Shown: positions 7,154 through 14,904 of the stretch, piece after piece | How the letters are laid out: the number at the start of each line of letters is the position of its first letter | Position numbering within the stretch: position 1 is the stretch's first letter | NCBI GenBank assembly: GCA_038118725.1 | Contig: JAYOIK010000090.1 | Span: 1 to 17,389, forward strand | From: JADHLJ01 sp038118725 | Lineage (GTDB): Bacteria; Pseudomonadota; Alphaproteobacteria; Thalassobaculales; Thalassobaculaceae | DNA: 17,389 bases | Direction of reading: 5' to 3' | Position numbers and translations under genes: made by a program | The notes under the pieces: model-generated | What the model saw: only the letters and a program-made list of their open reading frames with translations | What the model was told of the DNA's origin: nothing | The model's database searches: none

Positions 7154-8692
7154 ATGACGACTTACGACGCGATCATCGTCGGAGCCGGGCATAATGGCCT
7201 GATTTGCGCGGCTTATCTGGCCAAGGCCGGGGCGCGGGTGCTGGTCTTGGAGCGACGCGCGATCCTAGGCGGGGCCTGCGTGACCGAGGAGATCGCCGGG
7301 GCGCCCGGATATCGCGTGTCGACCGGCGCGGCGCAACTCGGCAATGTGCCGCCGGAGATTATTCGGGATCTGGATCTCGCTTCCCACGGATATGAATTTT
7401 TGCTTCCCGATCCGATCTCGGTCTTTGTGCAAGCGGGTGGCGATGCCCTGACCCTCTGGCAAGATCCGACGCGAACCCGCGCCGAAATCAGCCGGTTCTC
7501 GAAACGAGACGGCGCCGCGCTCCCTGGCTTTCAGGAAGACTGCGCCGCGTTCTGCGAGATTCTCGAGCCGGCTCTGTCCGAGCTCGGGGCGCCTAGTCTC
7601 GACGACCTTCGCGGGCGCTTTGCCCAGGCCGGACGATCGGACCTGTTCGAGGGATTCATCGAAGGGAGCATTCGCGACCTTCTGGAGGGCCGTTTCGAGA
7701 GTCCCGCCGTCCAGGGATTTCTCGGCCTTACCGCGACCTTCGGCACCAATGCGGGGCCGAGTACGCCGGGAACGGCCTATGTCATGGCGCACCATTTGCT
7801 CGGCGCCACCACTGGCAAGCGCGGCGTGACCGGCTATGTGCGTGGCGGCATGGGCGGTCTCGCCGACGCGCTGGTTGGATCGGCCACGGCCCTCGGCGTC
7901 GAGATCCGCGCCGATGCCGAGGTGGCCCGGATCAACATGAGCGGTGGTCGGGCGATAGGCGTTGAACTTAACAATGGCGAGCGCCTGGAGGCTCGGGTGG
8001 TGATCTCCAACGCCGACCCGAAGTGGACCTATCTCGGGCTTCTCGGGGAAGAGCATCTGTCGCCGGGTTTCGCGGCGGGTATCAAGGCTATCAACACCAA
8101 CGGTCCGGCGCTTAAGGTGAACTGCGCGGTCTCCCGTCTGCCCAGGTTTCGCGGCGCACCCGAAGGTATTGTGCCGGCGCGGGTCACCATCTGTCCGGGT
8201 CCGGACTATGTCGAGGCCGCCTGGGCGGCGGCGGCGCGCGGTTTCATGTCGCCCCGGCCCTTCATGACCGTGCATATGCAGTCCGCCATCGACCCGAGCC
8301 TGGCACCGGCCGGCCGGCATACATTGACCTGTTATGCTCAGTATTTTCCCTATGACCTGGACCCGTCATATGGCGGCTGGGAAAAGGCGCGGACGCGAGC
8401 GGGCGAGATTGTCCTCGACACCGTTGCCGAACATGCCCCGGACATCCGCGAGGTGATCACCGCTGTCGAGGTCATGTCGCCCTTGGATCTGGAACGGCGG
8501 TTCGCGATGACCGGCGGCCATCAGTTCCACGGCGACATGCTGCCGCCAAATCTGTTCGACGAGAGACCGGCGACGGCGGGTCCCATCCCCGGCCTCTATC
8601 TCTGTGGCGCGGGCGCCCATCCCGGCGGCTGTATCTGGGGCCTCCCCGGCAAACGCGCCGCCGAGGCGGTGGCGCGGGATTTGGGACTTTAA
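7154..8692 (+). CDS. FAD-dependent phytoene desaturase-like NAD(P)/FAD oxidoreductase
   Basis: A 512-aa flavoprotein of the phytoene dehydrogenase / PYROXD2-like group. An N-terminal Rossmann FAD site is clear: IIVGAGHNGL (G10, G12, G15), with E33 at the end of strand 2 in LVLERR, then LGGACVTEE. The C-terminal FAD-closing motif GLYLCGAGAHPGGCIWGLPG is intact, followed by KRAAEAVARDL. In between, GTAYVMAHHLLG and YVRGGMGGLADAL are typical of this branch. The reaction and substrate are unknown; relatives desaturate carotenoids or oxidise other hydrophobic compounds, but no carotenoid genes are here. A strong ribosome binding site, GAGGGAG, lies 4 nt before the ATG. It stands alone upstream of a palindromic element, so co-transcription with the SDR downstream is uncertain. 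Confidence 0.9.
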   Translation: MTTYDAIIVGAGHNGLICAAYLAKAGARVLVLERRAILGGACVTEEIAGAPGYRVSTGAAQLGNVPPEIIRDLDLASHGYEFLLPDPISVFVQAGGDALTLWQDPTRTRAEISRFSKRDGAALPGFQEDCAAFCEILEPALSELGAPSLDDLRGRFAQAGRSDLFEGFIEGSIRDLLEGRFESPAVQGFLGLTATFGTNAGPSTPGTAYVMAHHLLGATTGKRGVTGYVRGGMGGLADALVGSATALGVEIRADAEVARINMSGGRAIGVELNNGERLEARVVISNADPKWTYLGLLGEEHLSPGFAAGIKAINTNGPALKVNCAVSRLPRFRGAPEGIVPARVTICPGPDYVEAAWAAAARGFMSPRPFMTVHMQSAIDPSLAPAGRHTLTCYAQYFPYDLDPSYGGWEKARTRAGEIVLDTVAEHAPDIREVITAVEVMSPLDLERRFAMTGGHQFHGDMLPPNLFDERPATAGPIPGLYLCGAGAHPGGCIWGLPGKRAAEAVARDLGL

Positions 8693-8700
8693 GCCAGCCT

Positions 8701-8846
8701 CGTATCCCCGACGTAGGTCGGGGCCCACGCCTGAAGCTTTTCATCGTGACGGATAGTCGATCACGCCGCGAGGGCCTCGGAATTGATCCGCCACCCGTCG
8801 CTTGCCCAAGCCTCGGGCGTCGGCCCCGACCTGTGTCGGGGATACG
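8701..8846. repeat. Paired palindromic (BIME-like) repeat
   Basis: Two 37-nt arms, 8701-8737 and 8810-8846, are inverted copies matching at 32 of 37 positions. Each arm carries its own perfect hairpin: CCCCGAC and GTCGGGG with 4-nt loops, at 8706-8723 and 8824-8841. Two of the mismatches between arms fall in the loop. The 72-nt centre is unique, with a minor CGTGA/TCACG pair. This is the architecture of a bacterial interspersed mosaic element made of two REP-type units. The first hairpin begins 14 nt after the FAD oxidoreductase stop and may also shape the 3' end of that mRNA. No RAYT transposase is in the window. Apart from this element, the 251-nt gap holds only the ribosome binding site of the next gene. 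Confidence 0.75.
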
Positions 8847-8943
8847 GGATATGCTTGGACAAGTTAGACCTTGCCCTGCTTCTCGGTCGAGTTGACACTC
8901 CGCCCCTCGATATTCCCGCCCCCCTCCCATAAGGACACTTCCC

Positions 8944-9741
8944 ATGGATATGGATCTTTCCGGCAAGCGCGTGCTGATTACCGGCTCGACGCGGGGTATT
9001 GGGCTTGCCACGGCCAAGGGGTTGGCGCGGATGGGGGCGGAGGTGATCGTCAATGGGCGCACGGACGACGGGGTCGAGCGGGCGATGGACGCGGTGCTGC
9101 AGGTCGCGCCGACCGGGGCGATCCATGGGATGGCCGCCGATCTTTCGGATGCCGAGGGCTGCGAGGCGATGATCTTCGCGTTTCCCAAGATCGACATTCT
9201 GGTGAACAATTTCGGCATCTACGGCCCGACCGACTTCTTCGATATCAAGGATGAGGATTGGCAAGGCCTGTTCGACGCCTATGTGATGAGCGGGGTGCGC
9301 CTGACCCGGTACTATCTGAAGGACATGCTGACCTTTAATGACTGGGGAAGGGTGGTCTTCGTTTCCAGCGAGTCGGCGATCTTCGTGCCGCGGGAGATGG
9401 TGCATTACGGTATGACCAAGTCGGCGCAGCTGGTGATCGCCCGGGGCGCGGTGGAAACCACCGAGGGCACCAACATCACCGTCAATTCGGTGCTGCCGGG
9501 ACCGACATGGGTCGAGGCCCAGACCGAGCGGCTGAGCGCCCGCGCCGAGGCCCAGTGCACCACGGTGGAGGATCTGAAACGCCGTACCTCCACCGAGCGC
9601 CGGCCGTCCTCGCTGATCCAGCGCTATGCCTCGACCGAGGAGATCGCCAATCTGATCTGCTATGTTTGCTCCAAGGCCTCGAGCGCCACCAACGGCGCGA
9701 CCTTGCGCGCCGATGGGGGTATCGTCACCAATCCGTTCTGA
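8944..9741 (+). CDS. SDR family NAD(P)-dependent oxidoreductase
   Basis: A 265-aa classical short-chain dehydrogenase/reductase. The cofactor motif TGSTRGIG is at 13-20, the NNFG motif (usually NNAG) at 88-91, the catalytic Ser is about S142 in VSSESA, and Y155/K159 lie in YGMTK. The ending NGATLRADGGIVTNPF is the usual SDR C-terminus. The segment after PGPTWVEAQTERL is a longer substrate-binding insertion (about 180-225). A residue near position 38 (NGR) suggests NADP preference, but this is not firm. The start is supported by AAGGA about 8 nt upstream; a second in-frame ATG lies two codons in. The gene is followed after 50 nt by the MetE-like gene in the same direction and is probably co-transcribed with it. 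Substrate unknown. Confidence 0.93.
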   Translation: MDMDLSGKRVLITGSTRGIGLATAKGLARMGAEVIVNGRTDDGVERAMDAVLQVAPTGAIHGMAADLSDAEGCEAMIFAFPKIDILVNNFGIYGPTDFFDIKDEDWQGLFDAYVMSGVRLTRYYLKDMLTFNDWGRVVFVSSESAIFVPREMVHYGMTKSAQLVIARGAVETTEGTNITVNSVLPGPTWVEAQTERLSARAEAQCTTVEDLKRRTSTERRPSSLIQRYASTEEIANLICYVCSKASSATNGATLRADGGIVTNPF

Positions 9742-9791
9742 TCGGGCGCGGTCTCGCGTCGCGATCTCGGCCCTTGCCTCGGGAGGCACTC

Positions 9792-10823
9792 ATGTTCGAC
9801 ACGCTTATTCCGACCACCCTGGTCGGCAGTTATCCGCAACCCGCCTGGCTGGTCGACAAGGAGGTGCTGCTGGGCAACGGTCCGCCTCGGGTGCGGATGC
9901 GCGAGGTTTGGCGGCCCGCCGAGGAACGACTGGAGGAGGCCCAGGACGACGCCACCCTGGTGGCGCTGCACGATCAGGAACGCGCCGGCATCGATATCGT
10001 CGGCGATGGCGAGGTCCGGCGCGAGAGCTATTTCAACCATTTCGCCAACGCGCTCGGCGGCATCGACCTTGACGAGCCGGGGGTCGTGCCGGGCCGTAGC
10101 GGCAAGCCCACGGTGGTGCCGCGCGTGGTCGGGCCGATCAAGCGCACCAAGCCGGTCCAGGTGCGCGATGTCGCCTTTCTGCGCGCTCATACCGACAAGC
10201 CGATCAAGGTCACCATTCCTGGCGCCTTCACCATGGGCAAGATGGCCAAGGACGAGTATTACGACGACCCCGTGGCGCTCACCATGGCCTATGCCGAGGC
10301 GCTGAACCAGGAAGTCCTGGAAATGAAGGCCGCCGGCGCCGACGTCATTCAGATCGACGAGCCGCACATGCAGGCGCATCCCAAGGACTCGGCGCGCTAC
10401 GGCATCCAGGCGATCGACCGCGCACTGGAGGGGGTCGAGGGGCCGACCATCGTTCATGTCTGCTTCGGCTATGCCTATGTGACGAGCAGCAAGCCATCGG
10501 GCTATTCCTTCCTGCCGGAATTCGATGCCTGCAAGGCCACCGCGATCTCCATCGAGGCCGCCCAGCCGAGGCTGGATCCGGCGATTATCGAGCGGCTGCC
10601 GACCAAGAAGATCATGTTCGGCGCCATCGATCTCGGCAGCGAGGAGGTGGAAACACCGGAAGTGGTGGCCGAACGCCTGCGCGGCGCGCTCCGGCATATC
10701 CCGGCGGAGCGGCTGATCGCGGCGCCGGATTGCGGCATGAAGTACCTGCCTCGGGATGTCGCCTACGGCAAGCTTCAGGCGCTGGCGCGCGGGGCGGCGA
10801 TCGTTCGCTCCGAGATCCAATAG
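9792..10823 (+). CDS. Core-MetE-like zinc methyltransferase (cobalamin-independent methionine synthase C-terminal family)
   Basis: A 343-aa protein equivalent to only the catalytic C-terminal barrel of MetE (full MetE is about 750 aa). All four zinc ligands of MetE are present in order: H222 and C224 (IVHVCFG), E255 (SIEAAQP) and C314 (APDCGMKYL). D189/E190 in IQIDEPHMQ match the MetE homocysteine-binding acidic pair, and TLVGSYPQP at the N-terminus is typical of the short members. Short MetE-like proteins either make methionine with a corrinoid or other methyl donor, or move methyl groups from other compounds; which applies here is not visible. The true start is ATG 9792, with GGGAGG 5 nt upstream, rather than an upstream reading frame inside the SDR gene. 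The pairing with an SDR suggests a catabolic or one-carbon role rather than housekeeping methionine synthesis. Confidence 0.9.
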   Translation: MFDTLIPTTLVGSYPQPAWLVDKEVLLGNGPPRVRMREVWRPAEERLEEAQDDATLVALHDQERAGIDIVGDGEVRRESYFNHFANALGGIDLDEPGVVPGRSGKPTVVPRVVGPIKRTKPVQVRDVAFLRAHTDKPIKVTIPGAFTMGKMAKDEYYDDPVALTMAYAEALNQEVLEMKAAGADVIQIDEPHMQAHPKDSARYGIQAIDRALEGVEGPTIVHVCFGYAYVTSSKPSGYSFLPEFDACKATAISIEAAQPRLDPAIIERLPTKKIMFGAIDLGSEEVETPEVVAERLRGALRHIPAERLIAAPDCGMKYLPRDVAYGKLQALARGAAIVRSEIQ

Positions 10824-10834
10824 GGCACGCTCAA

Positions 10835-10849
10835 CGGCGTTTGACGCCG
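10835..10849 (+). terminator. Short hairpin after the MetE-like gene
   Basis: CGGCGT and ACGCCG form a perfect 6-bp stem with a 3-nt loop, 11 nt after the stop codon. No T-run follows, so its role as a terminator is doubtful. Confidence 0.3.
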
Positions 10850-10966
10850 GGTATCGTTTCCCGTGGCGTAACAAAGCGTTTCCTTGCGCCGATTCGAGTT
10901 TCACCGCAAGCTCGACCACTGGGGTCCCGCGGGGTGGCCTTTGGAGGATGATTTGGGAGATATGGA

Positions 10967-11941
10967 ATGCGTCTCAAGGCTTTGACATTCGCGGTAGTCG
11001 GATTGGGGCTCGTCGGATACGGCGCGCAACCCGCTTTCTCCGCCGAGGTAAAGGTGACGCCGCTCGGCCTGATGAAGGGCGAGTTCTGCAAGTTTGATCG
11101 GGCACTATTGTTCGAGGACCCGAACGGCACGCGCATCCTCTATGACGCCGGACGCACCGTGGCGGGCGCCAATGATCCGAGGCTCGGCAAGATCGATGTC
11201 CTGCTGGTCAGTCACATGCATGGCGACCATGTTGGCGACAAGCATCAGCCGGCGCCGAACGCCGGTACCTGCGCCGACCCTGATCTTTCGGCGGGCGCCT
11301 TGCCGAACACCAATACCGTGAACATCGCGCTGGCCAAGAAGGCCAAGATCGTCACCGGGAGTGAAATGCCGCGTTTCTTCGGCGTCAAGCTGAAGGCTCT
11401 CGGCGGTAACCCCAAGGACTCGCAGCTTGCCCGTTTCGGCTCGTCCCGCGATGTAGGCGGGGTGAAGATCACCACCGTTCCGGCGGCGCATTCCAACGCG
11501 GTCAGTCCGGCGATGATCGGCGGTGACCTCGGCAAGATGCTCGCGGCGGCGGGGCTCGGCGCCTATGCCGGTCCGCCGACGGGTTACGTGCTGACCTTCA
11601 GCAATGGCCTTGTGGCCTATCTCTCCGGCGACACCGGCATCACGGCGGAGCAGGACAGCGTCGTGCGCGGCCATTACGGCGCCAAGCTCGTGGTGATCAA
11701 TATCGGCAATGTTTTCACCACCGGCCCGACCGAGGCGGCCTACGTCATCAATGATCTGGTCAAGCCGAACGCGGTGATCGTCTCGCATGCCAACGAGACC
11801 GCGACCAAGGGCGGCAAGGTCGTCGCCGGCACCAAAACCGACAAGTTCATCAAGGCGACCAAGGTTCCGGTTCATGTCCCGCTGAGCGAGGCGACCATGA
11901 GCTTTGACGGCAACGCCAAATGCGTGGTCGGCTGTGGCTGA
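10967..11941 (+). CDS. Exported MBL-fold metal-dependent hydrolase (UlaG/UPF0173-like)
   Basis: A 324-aa MBL-fold protein with a Sec signal peptide: a basic start, a hydrophobic core at about 6-19, and a likely cut after AFSA (26/27), so the mature enzyme is periplasmic. The metal ligands are visible: H83, H85, D87 and H88 in SHMHGDH; H175 in PAAHSNA; D222 in SGDTGI; and H274 in VSHANET. The short hydrolase core resembles the UlaG/UPF0173 branch (lactonase- and nuclease-like), not true beta-lactamases. Unusual additions are an insertion after the HxHxDH motif containing Cys102 and a Cys-rich end (CVVGCG). The start at 10967 has GGGAGA 6 nt upstream. It is separated from the MetE-like gene by 143 bp and converges on the Mo-oxidoreductase with 23 bp between stops. 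Substrate unknown. Confidence 0.9.
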   Translation: MRLKALTFAVVGLGLVGYGAQPAFSAEVKVTPLGLMKGEFCKFDRALLFEDPNGTRILYDAGRTVAGANDPRLGKIDVLLVSHMHGDHVGDKHQPAPNAGTCADPDLSAGALPNTNTVNIALAKKAKIVTGSEMPRFFGVKLKALGGNPKDSQLARFGSSRDVGGVKITTVPAAHSNAVSPAMIGGDLGKMLAAAGLGAYAGPPTGYVLTFSNGLVAYLSGDTGITAEQDSVVRGHYGAKLVVINIGNVFTTGPTEAAYVINDLVKPNAVIVSHANETATKGGKVVAGTKTDKFIKATKVPVHVPLSEATMSFDGNAKCVVGCG

Positions 11942-11964
11942 TCGGCTAACTCGGATCGGCTGAT

Positions 11965-14904
11965 TTAAACCGGCGCGACCCGGCAGAGCAGGGCCTTCAG
12001 ATTGGTCTGCTCGGAAACCGGGTCGCGTTGGCTTTTGTCGGTGAGGAAATTCACCGGGCGCCAGGGATTGAACGGCTGGCGCTCGCCCCAGCCGATCGGC
12101 AGGAACACGGCTTGGCGCCTGATCCCGGCATAGACCCAGGCCATGGCCTCGACCGCGCCATGGGCGGTTTCCACCCGTACCCGCTCACCGTCCGATATGC
12201 CGAGAGGTCCCGCCGTCTCTGGGTGGATCTGGACGTAAAGATCCGGCCACATTTCCTGAGCCTGCCAGGAATAATGCGTCCAGCTATGGAAATGCGGGGC
12301 CGCCGGTCGGCCTGTCAAAAGCTCCAGGGTGAAGCCCTGGGCGCGCAGTTCGGCGGCGGGCGAGGCTTCTTCCGGCTGGACGATCCGCCCCCTGGGGGCG
12401 AGGCCGCCCGAGGCGAAGGCGCCGATGATCCCCGCGTTATCGTCGTCATCTAGAAGCTCGATATACGGGACATCGATGAGCCCCTCCGCCTCGCCGTAGA
12501 ACTCCGGCAGGGCCGAGAGTCCATAGGGCGCGAATTTGGCTTCCAGGGCCTCGGTCCAGAACTCCAACTTGCCGCTTGATGTCGGAAAACGATGGCCGGC
12601 CGGCGCGCCGTGGGCGGTGGTGCCCTCGAGATAGAGGGTCTGGATCTCCGGCGCGTCCTCGGTCTCCACCGGGAAGCGCACCCAGCGATAGGGATTGGAA
12701 TGCAGGCGCTTCTGGGTCACGCCGCGAAGCTGAATATTGCCGATCAGCGCCTCGTCCCAGAACCGCGCGCTGTCCTTCCATTCCTCGCGCAGCACGTCCT
12801 CGAAGCCGAAACGCTTGCCGAGCTCGATCCAGATCCAGCCGTCTGGCTTGGCCTCTCCCGGCGGTTCGATCATGCGGTCGATCCAGACGATCCGACGGTC
12901 CTCGCAGGCGCGCCCGACCTCGCCCTTCTCGATGCCCGTCGCCGCCGGCAGGACATAGTCCGCCCAGGCGCTGGTCTCGTTCGGAAAGATGTCCACATGG
13001 ACCAGCAGGTCCAGCGCCGCCAGAGCCTCCCGTGTTCGAGTCTGGTCGGGCCACAGCGCCATGGGGTTGTTGTTCACGATCATCGCGCGCAGCGGATAGG
13101 GCTTGTCCTGGAGCATCGCCTCGGTCCAGCCGACCGGGCTGGTCCGCAGCTTCGGGCGCTTGACCTCGGCGACGCGATCGGCGGGGATGTCCAGATCGAT
13201 CGGCAGCGAGGCGGACATGTTGAAATAGGCGCCGCCGGCCCGTCCCCAATTGCCGGTGATCGCCGCCAGGAACATCAGCACCCGGTTGGATTGGGTGGAG
13301 TTGGTGTGCTGATTGATCCCCCGGCTCCCATAGATGATACAGCCGTCGGCGCCGGCGATCTCCTCGGCGAGCCGTCTGATGTCCTCGGGCGCGATGTCGG
13401 CGATCGGCGCCGCCCAGTCCGGCGTGTAGTTCTTCTCCAGGATGAAGTCGCGCCACTCTTGCCAGCCCAGGACCCAGTTCTCGCAGAACGTCTGGTCATG
13501 CAGATCGTTGGAGAAAATGTGATGCGCGACCGCCAGCGCCAGCGCCATATCGCCGCCGGGACGGATCGCCAAATGCCAATCGGCCTTGGACGCGGTCACC
13601 GTCTGGCGCGGATCGATGGCGATCATCCTGGCGCCCTTCTTGAGCCGCCAGTCGTTGATCATGCCGAAGTGTACCGGGCGGGTCTCGGCCTGATTATCAC
13701 CCCAATAGACATGCAACGCCGCCGAGCCCATATCGCCCTCGGTATAGGTGTTGCCGGGGCCGCTATAGCCCTGGGTCATGGAATAGGCGAGGTTCTTGCC
13801 GGATGAGCAATAGGGCTCGGTGGTCACGAAATTCGGCGTGCCCCACAGCTTGGCGAACATCCGGATATAGCCTCGATTGGTAAGTGTGCCGGTCCGGGTG
13901 CCGGAGAACAGGCCCAGCGCCTCGGGGCCATGGTCCTCGCGGATGCCGGCGAGTTTTTTCGCGATCTCGTCCAGGGCTTGTTGCCAGGAGATCGGCTGAA
14001 ACGCGTTCTCGCCGCGAGCGCCCACCCGCTTCAGGGGTTGGGTGAGGCGTTCCTTGCTGGAATAGAGTTGCAGCGACAATTGTGACTTCGGACAAACCCG
14101 GCCCTGGAGCGCCGGATCCTCGTCATTGCCGGTCACCTTGACCAGCCGATCCTTGTGAAAGTGGAACTTGGTGCTGCAGCTGTTGAAGCAGATGTTGCAG
14201 CCGCCGGGCTCCACCCGGTCGGCCAGGCGGTCGTCGCGGGCCACACCATAGGGATAGGTGGCGGCGTCCTTGGGCATCGTGTACCCGCGGTCGATCACGG
14301 CGGGGGCGTTGCGTCGCCCGGCATCCAAATCCGGCGCCGCCGTGTTCTCCCGGTCGAGATAGATCGTCGCCGGGCCAAGCAGGAACGGGTCGTTATCGAT
14401 CCGCCGCCGTCCGGCCTTTGTGGCTTCGGCGTCGAGATCCTCGCGGAGACCAAAGCTGATGGCGCGGGTGGGGCAGACCGAGGCACAGGCGGTGGTCGGC
14501 TCGCCGTCGGCCCGGCGGTCGACACAGAGATCGCATTTCACCGCGTGATGGCCGCCGGCGTCATAGCCCATCGCGCCATAGGGACAGGCGGTCACGCATT
14601 CGCCGCAGCCGACGCAGAGATCCTCGTTCACCTGAACGATGCCGGTTTCCGGATCCTTGGTGATCGCCTTGGGGTCCACCGGGCAGGCGCGCAGGCAAGC
14701 CGGTCTTTCGCAATGTTGGCAAGCAAGGGCCAGAAAATCGAGCGGCGGTCTTCCGCTATCTCCGGACGTGGCCTCGCCACCGAGCCAAACCACCCGGTTG
14801 CGCCGCTCTCCCGGCCCAAGCGCGTGTTCGGCCTTGCAGGCGGCCTCGCAGCTCTTGCAACCCGTGCAGCGCTCCAGGTCGATCATCAGGGCAAGGCGGC
14901 TCAT
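11965..14904 (-). CDS. Fusion of four-cluster ferredoxin subunit and molybdopterin oxidoreductase
   Basis: A 979-aa single-chain merger of the DmsB/PsrB-type electron-transfer subunit with the DmsA/PsrA-type catalytic subunit. Residues 1-150 hold four [4Fe-4S] motifs: C13-C16-C19-C23, C62-C65-C70-C74, C97-C100-C103-C107 and C124-C127-C140-C144. A linker leads to the molybdopterin part, with its own cluster C236-x2-C239-x3-C243-x27-C271. The likely Mo ligand is C366 in EPYCSSGKN. GINQHTNSTQSNRV and the C-terminal cofactor-binding domain (LLTGRPAAPHFHSW through NLKALLCRV) are complete. There is no Tat or Sec signal, so the enzyme should face the cytoplasm. The ATG at 14904 overlaps the stop of the di-heme b gene as ATGA, with GGAG upstream; a GTG at 14928 is less likely. 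The substrate is not identifiable. A sulfite dehydrogenase (Soe-like) or another oxyanion or thio-oxyanion reaction is possible. Confidence 0.92.
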   Translation of the reverse strand: MSRLALMIDLERCTGCKSCEAACKAEHALGPGERRNRVVWLGGEATSGDSGRPPLDFLALACQHCERPACLRACPVDPKAITKDPETGIVQVNEDLCVGCGECVTACPYGAMGYDAGGHHAVKCDLCVDRRADGEPTTACASVCPTRAISFGLREDLDAEATKAGRRRIDNDPFLLGPATIYLDRENTAAPDLDAGRRNAPAVIDRGYTMPKDAATYPYGVARDDRLADRVEPGGCNICFNSCSTKFHFHKDRLVKVTGNDEDPALQGRVCPKSQLSLQLYSSKERLTQPLKRVGARGENAFQPISWQQALDEIAKKLAGIREDHGPEALGLFSGTRTGTLTNRGYIRMFAKLWGTPNFVTTEPYCSSGKNLAYSMTQGYSGPGNTYTEGDMGSAALHVYWGDNQAETRPVHFGMINDWRLKKGARMIAIDPRQTVTASKADWHLAIRPGGDMALALAVAHHIFSNDLHDQTFCENWVLGWQEWRDFILEKNYTPDWAAPIADIAPEDIRRLAEEIAGADGCIIYGSRGINQHTNSTQSNRVLMFLAAITGNWGRAGGAYFNMSASLPIDLDIPADRVAEVKRPKLRTSPVGWTEAMLQDKPYPLRAMIVNNNPMALWPDQTRTREALAALDLLVHVDIFPNETSAWADYVLPAATGIEKGEVGRACEDRRIVWIDRMIEPPGEAKPDGWIWIELGKRFGFEDVLREEWKDSARFWDEALIGNIQLRGVTQKRLHSNPYRWVRFPVETEDAPEIQTLYLEGTTAHGAPAGHRFPTSSGKLEFWTEALEAKFAPYGLSALPEFYGEAEGLIDVPYIELLDDDDNAGIIGAFASGGLAPRGRIVQPEEASPAAELRAQGFTLELLTGRPAAPHFHSWTHYSWQAQEMWPDLYVQIHPETAGPLGISDGERVRVETAHGAVEAMAWVYAGIRRQAVFLPIGWGERQPFNPWRPVNFLTDKSQRDPVSEQTNLKALLCRVAPV

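Noticed and set aside
8892..8897. Perfect TTGACA upstream of the SDR gene as a -35 element
   Set aside because: No acceptable -10 hexamer at 16-18 bp, so I do not call a promoter.
9507..9791. Upstream extension of the MetE-like frame into the SDR gene
   Set aside because: No homology in the extension; ATG 9792 has a GGGAGG site and the family-typical N-terminus.
9660..10919. 419-codon minus-strand open frame over the MetE-like gene
   Set aside because: No recognisable motif, typical antisense shadow composition, while the plus strand has all four zinc ligands and a good ribosome binding site.
12592..13806. 404-codon plus-strand open frame inside the Mo-oxidoreductase gene
   Set aside because: Antisense to a conserved molybdopterin domain, His/Arg/Gly-rich, no family features.
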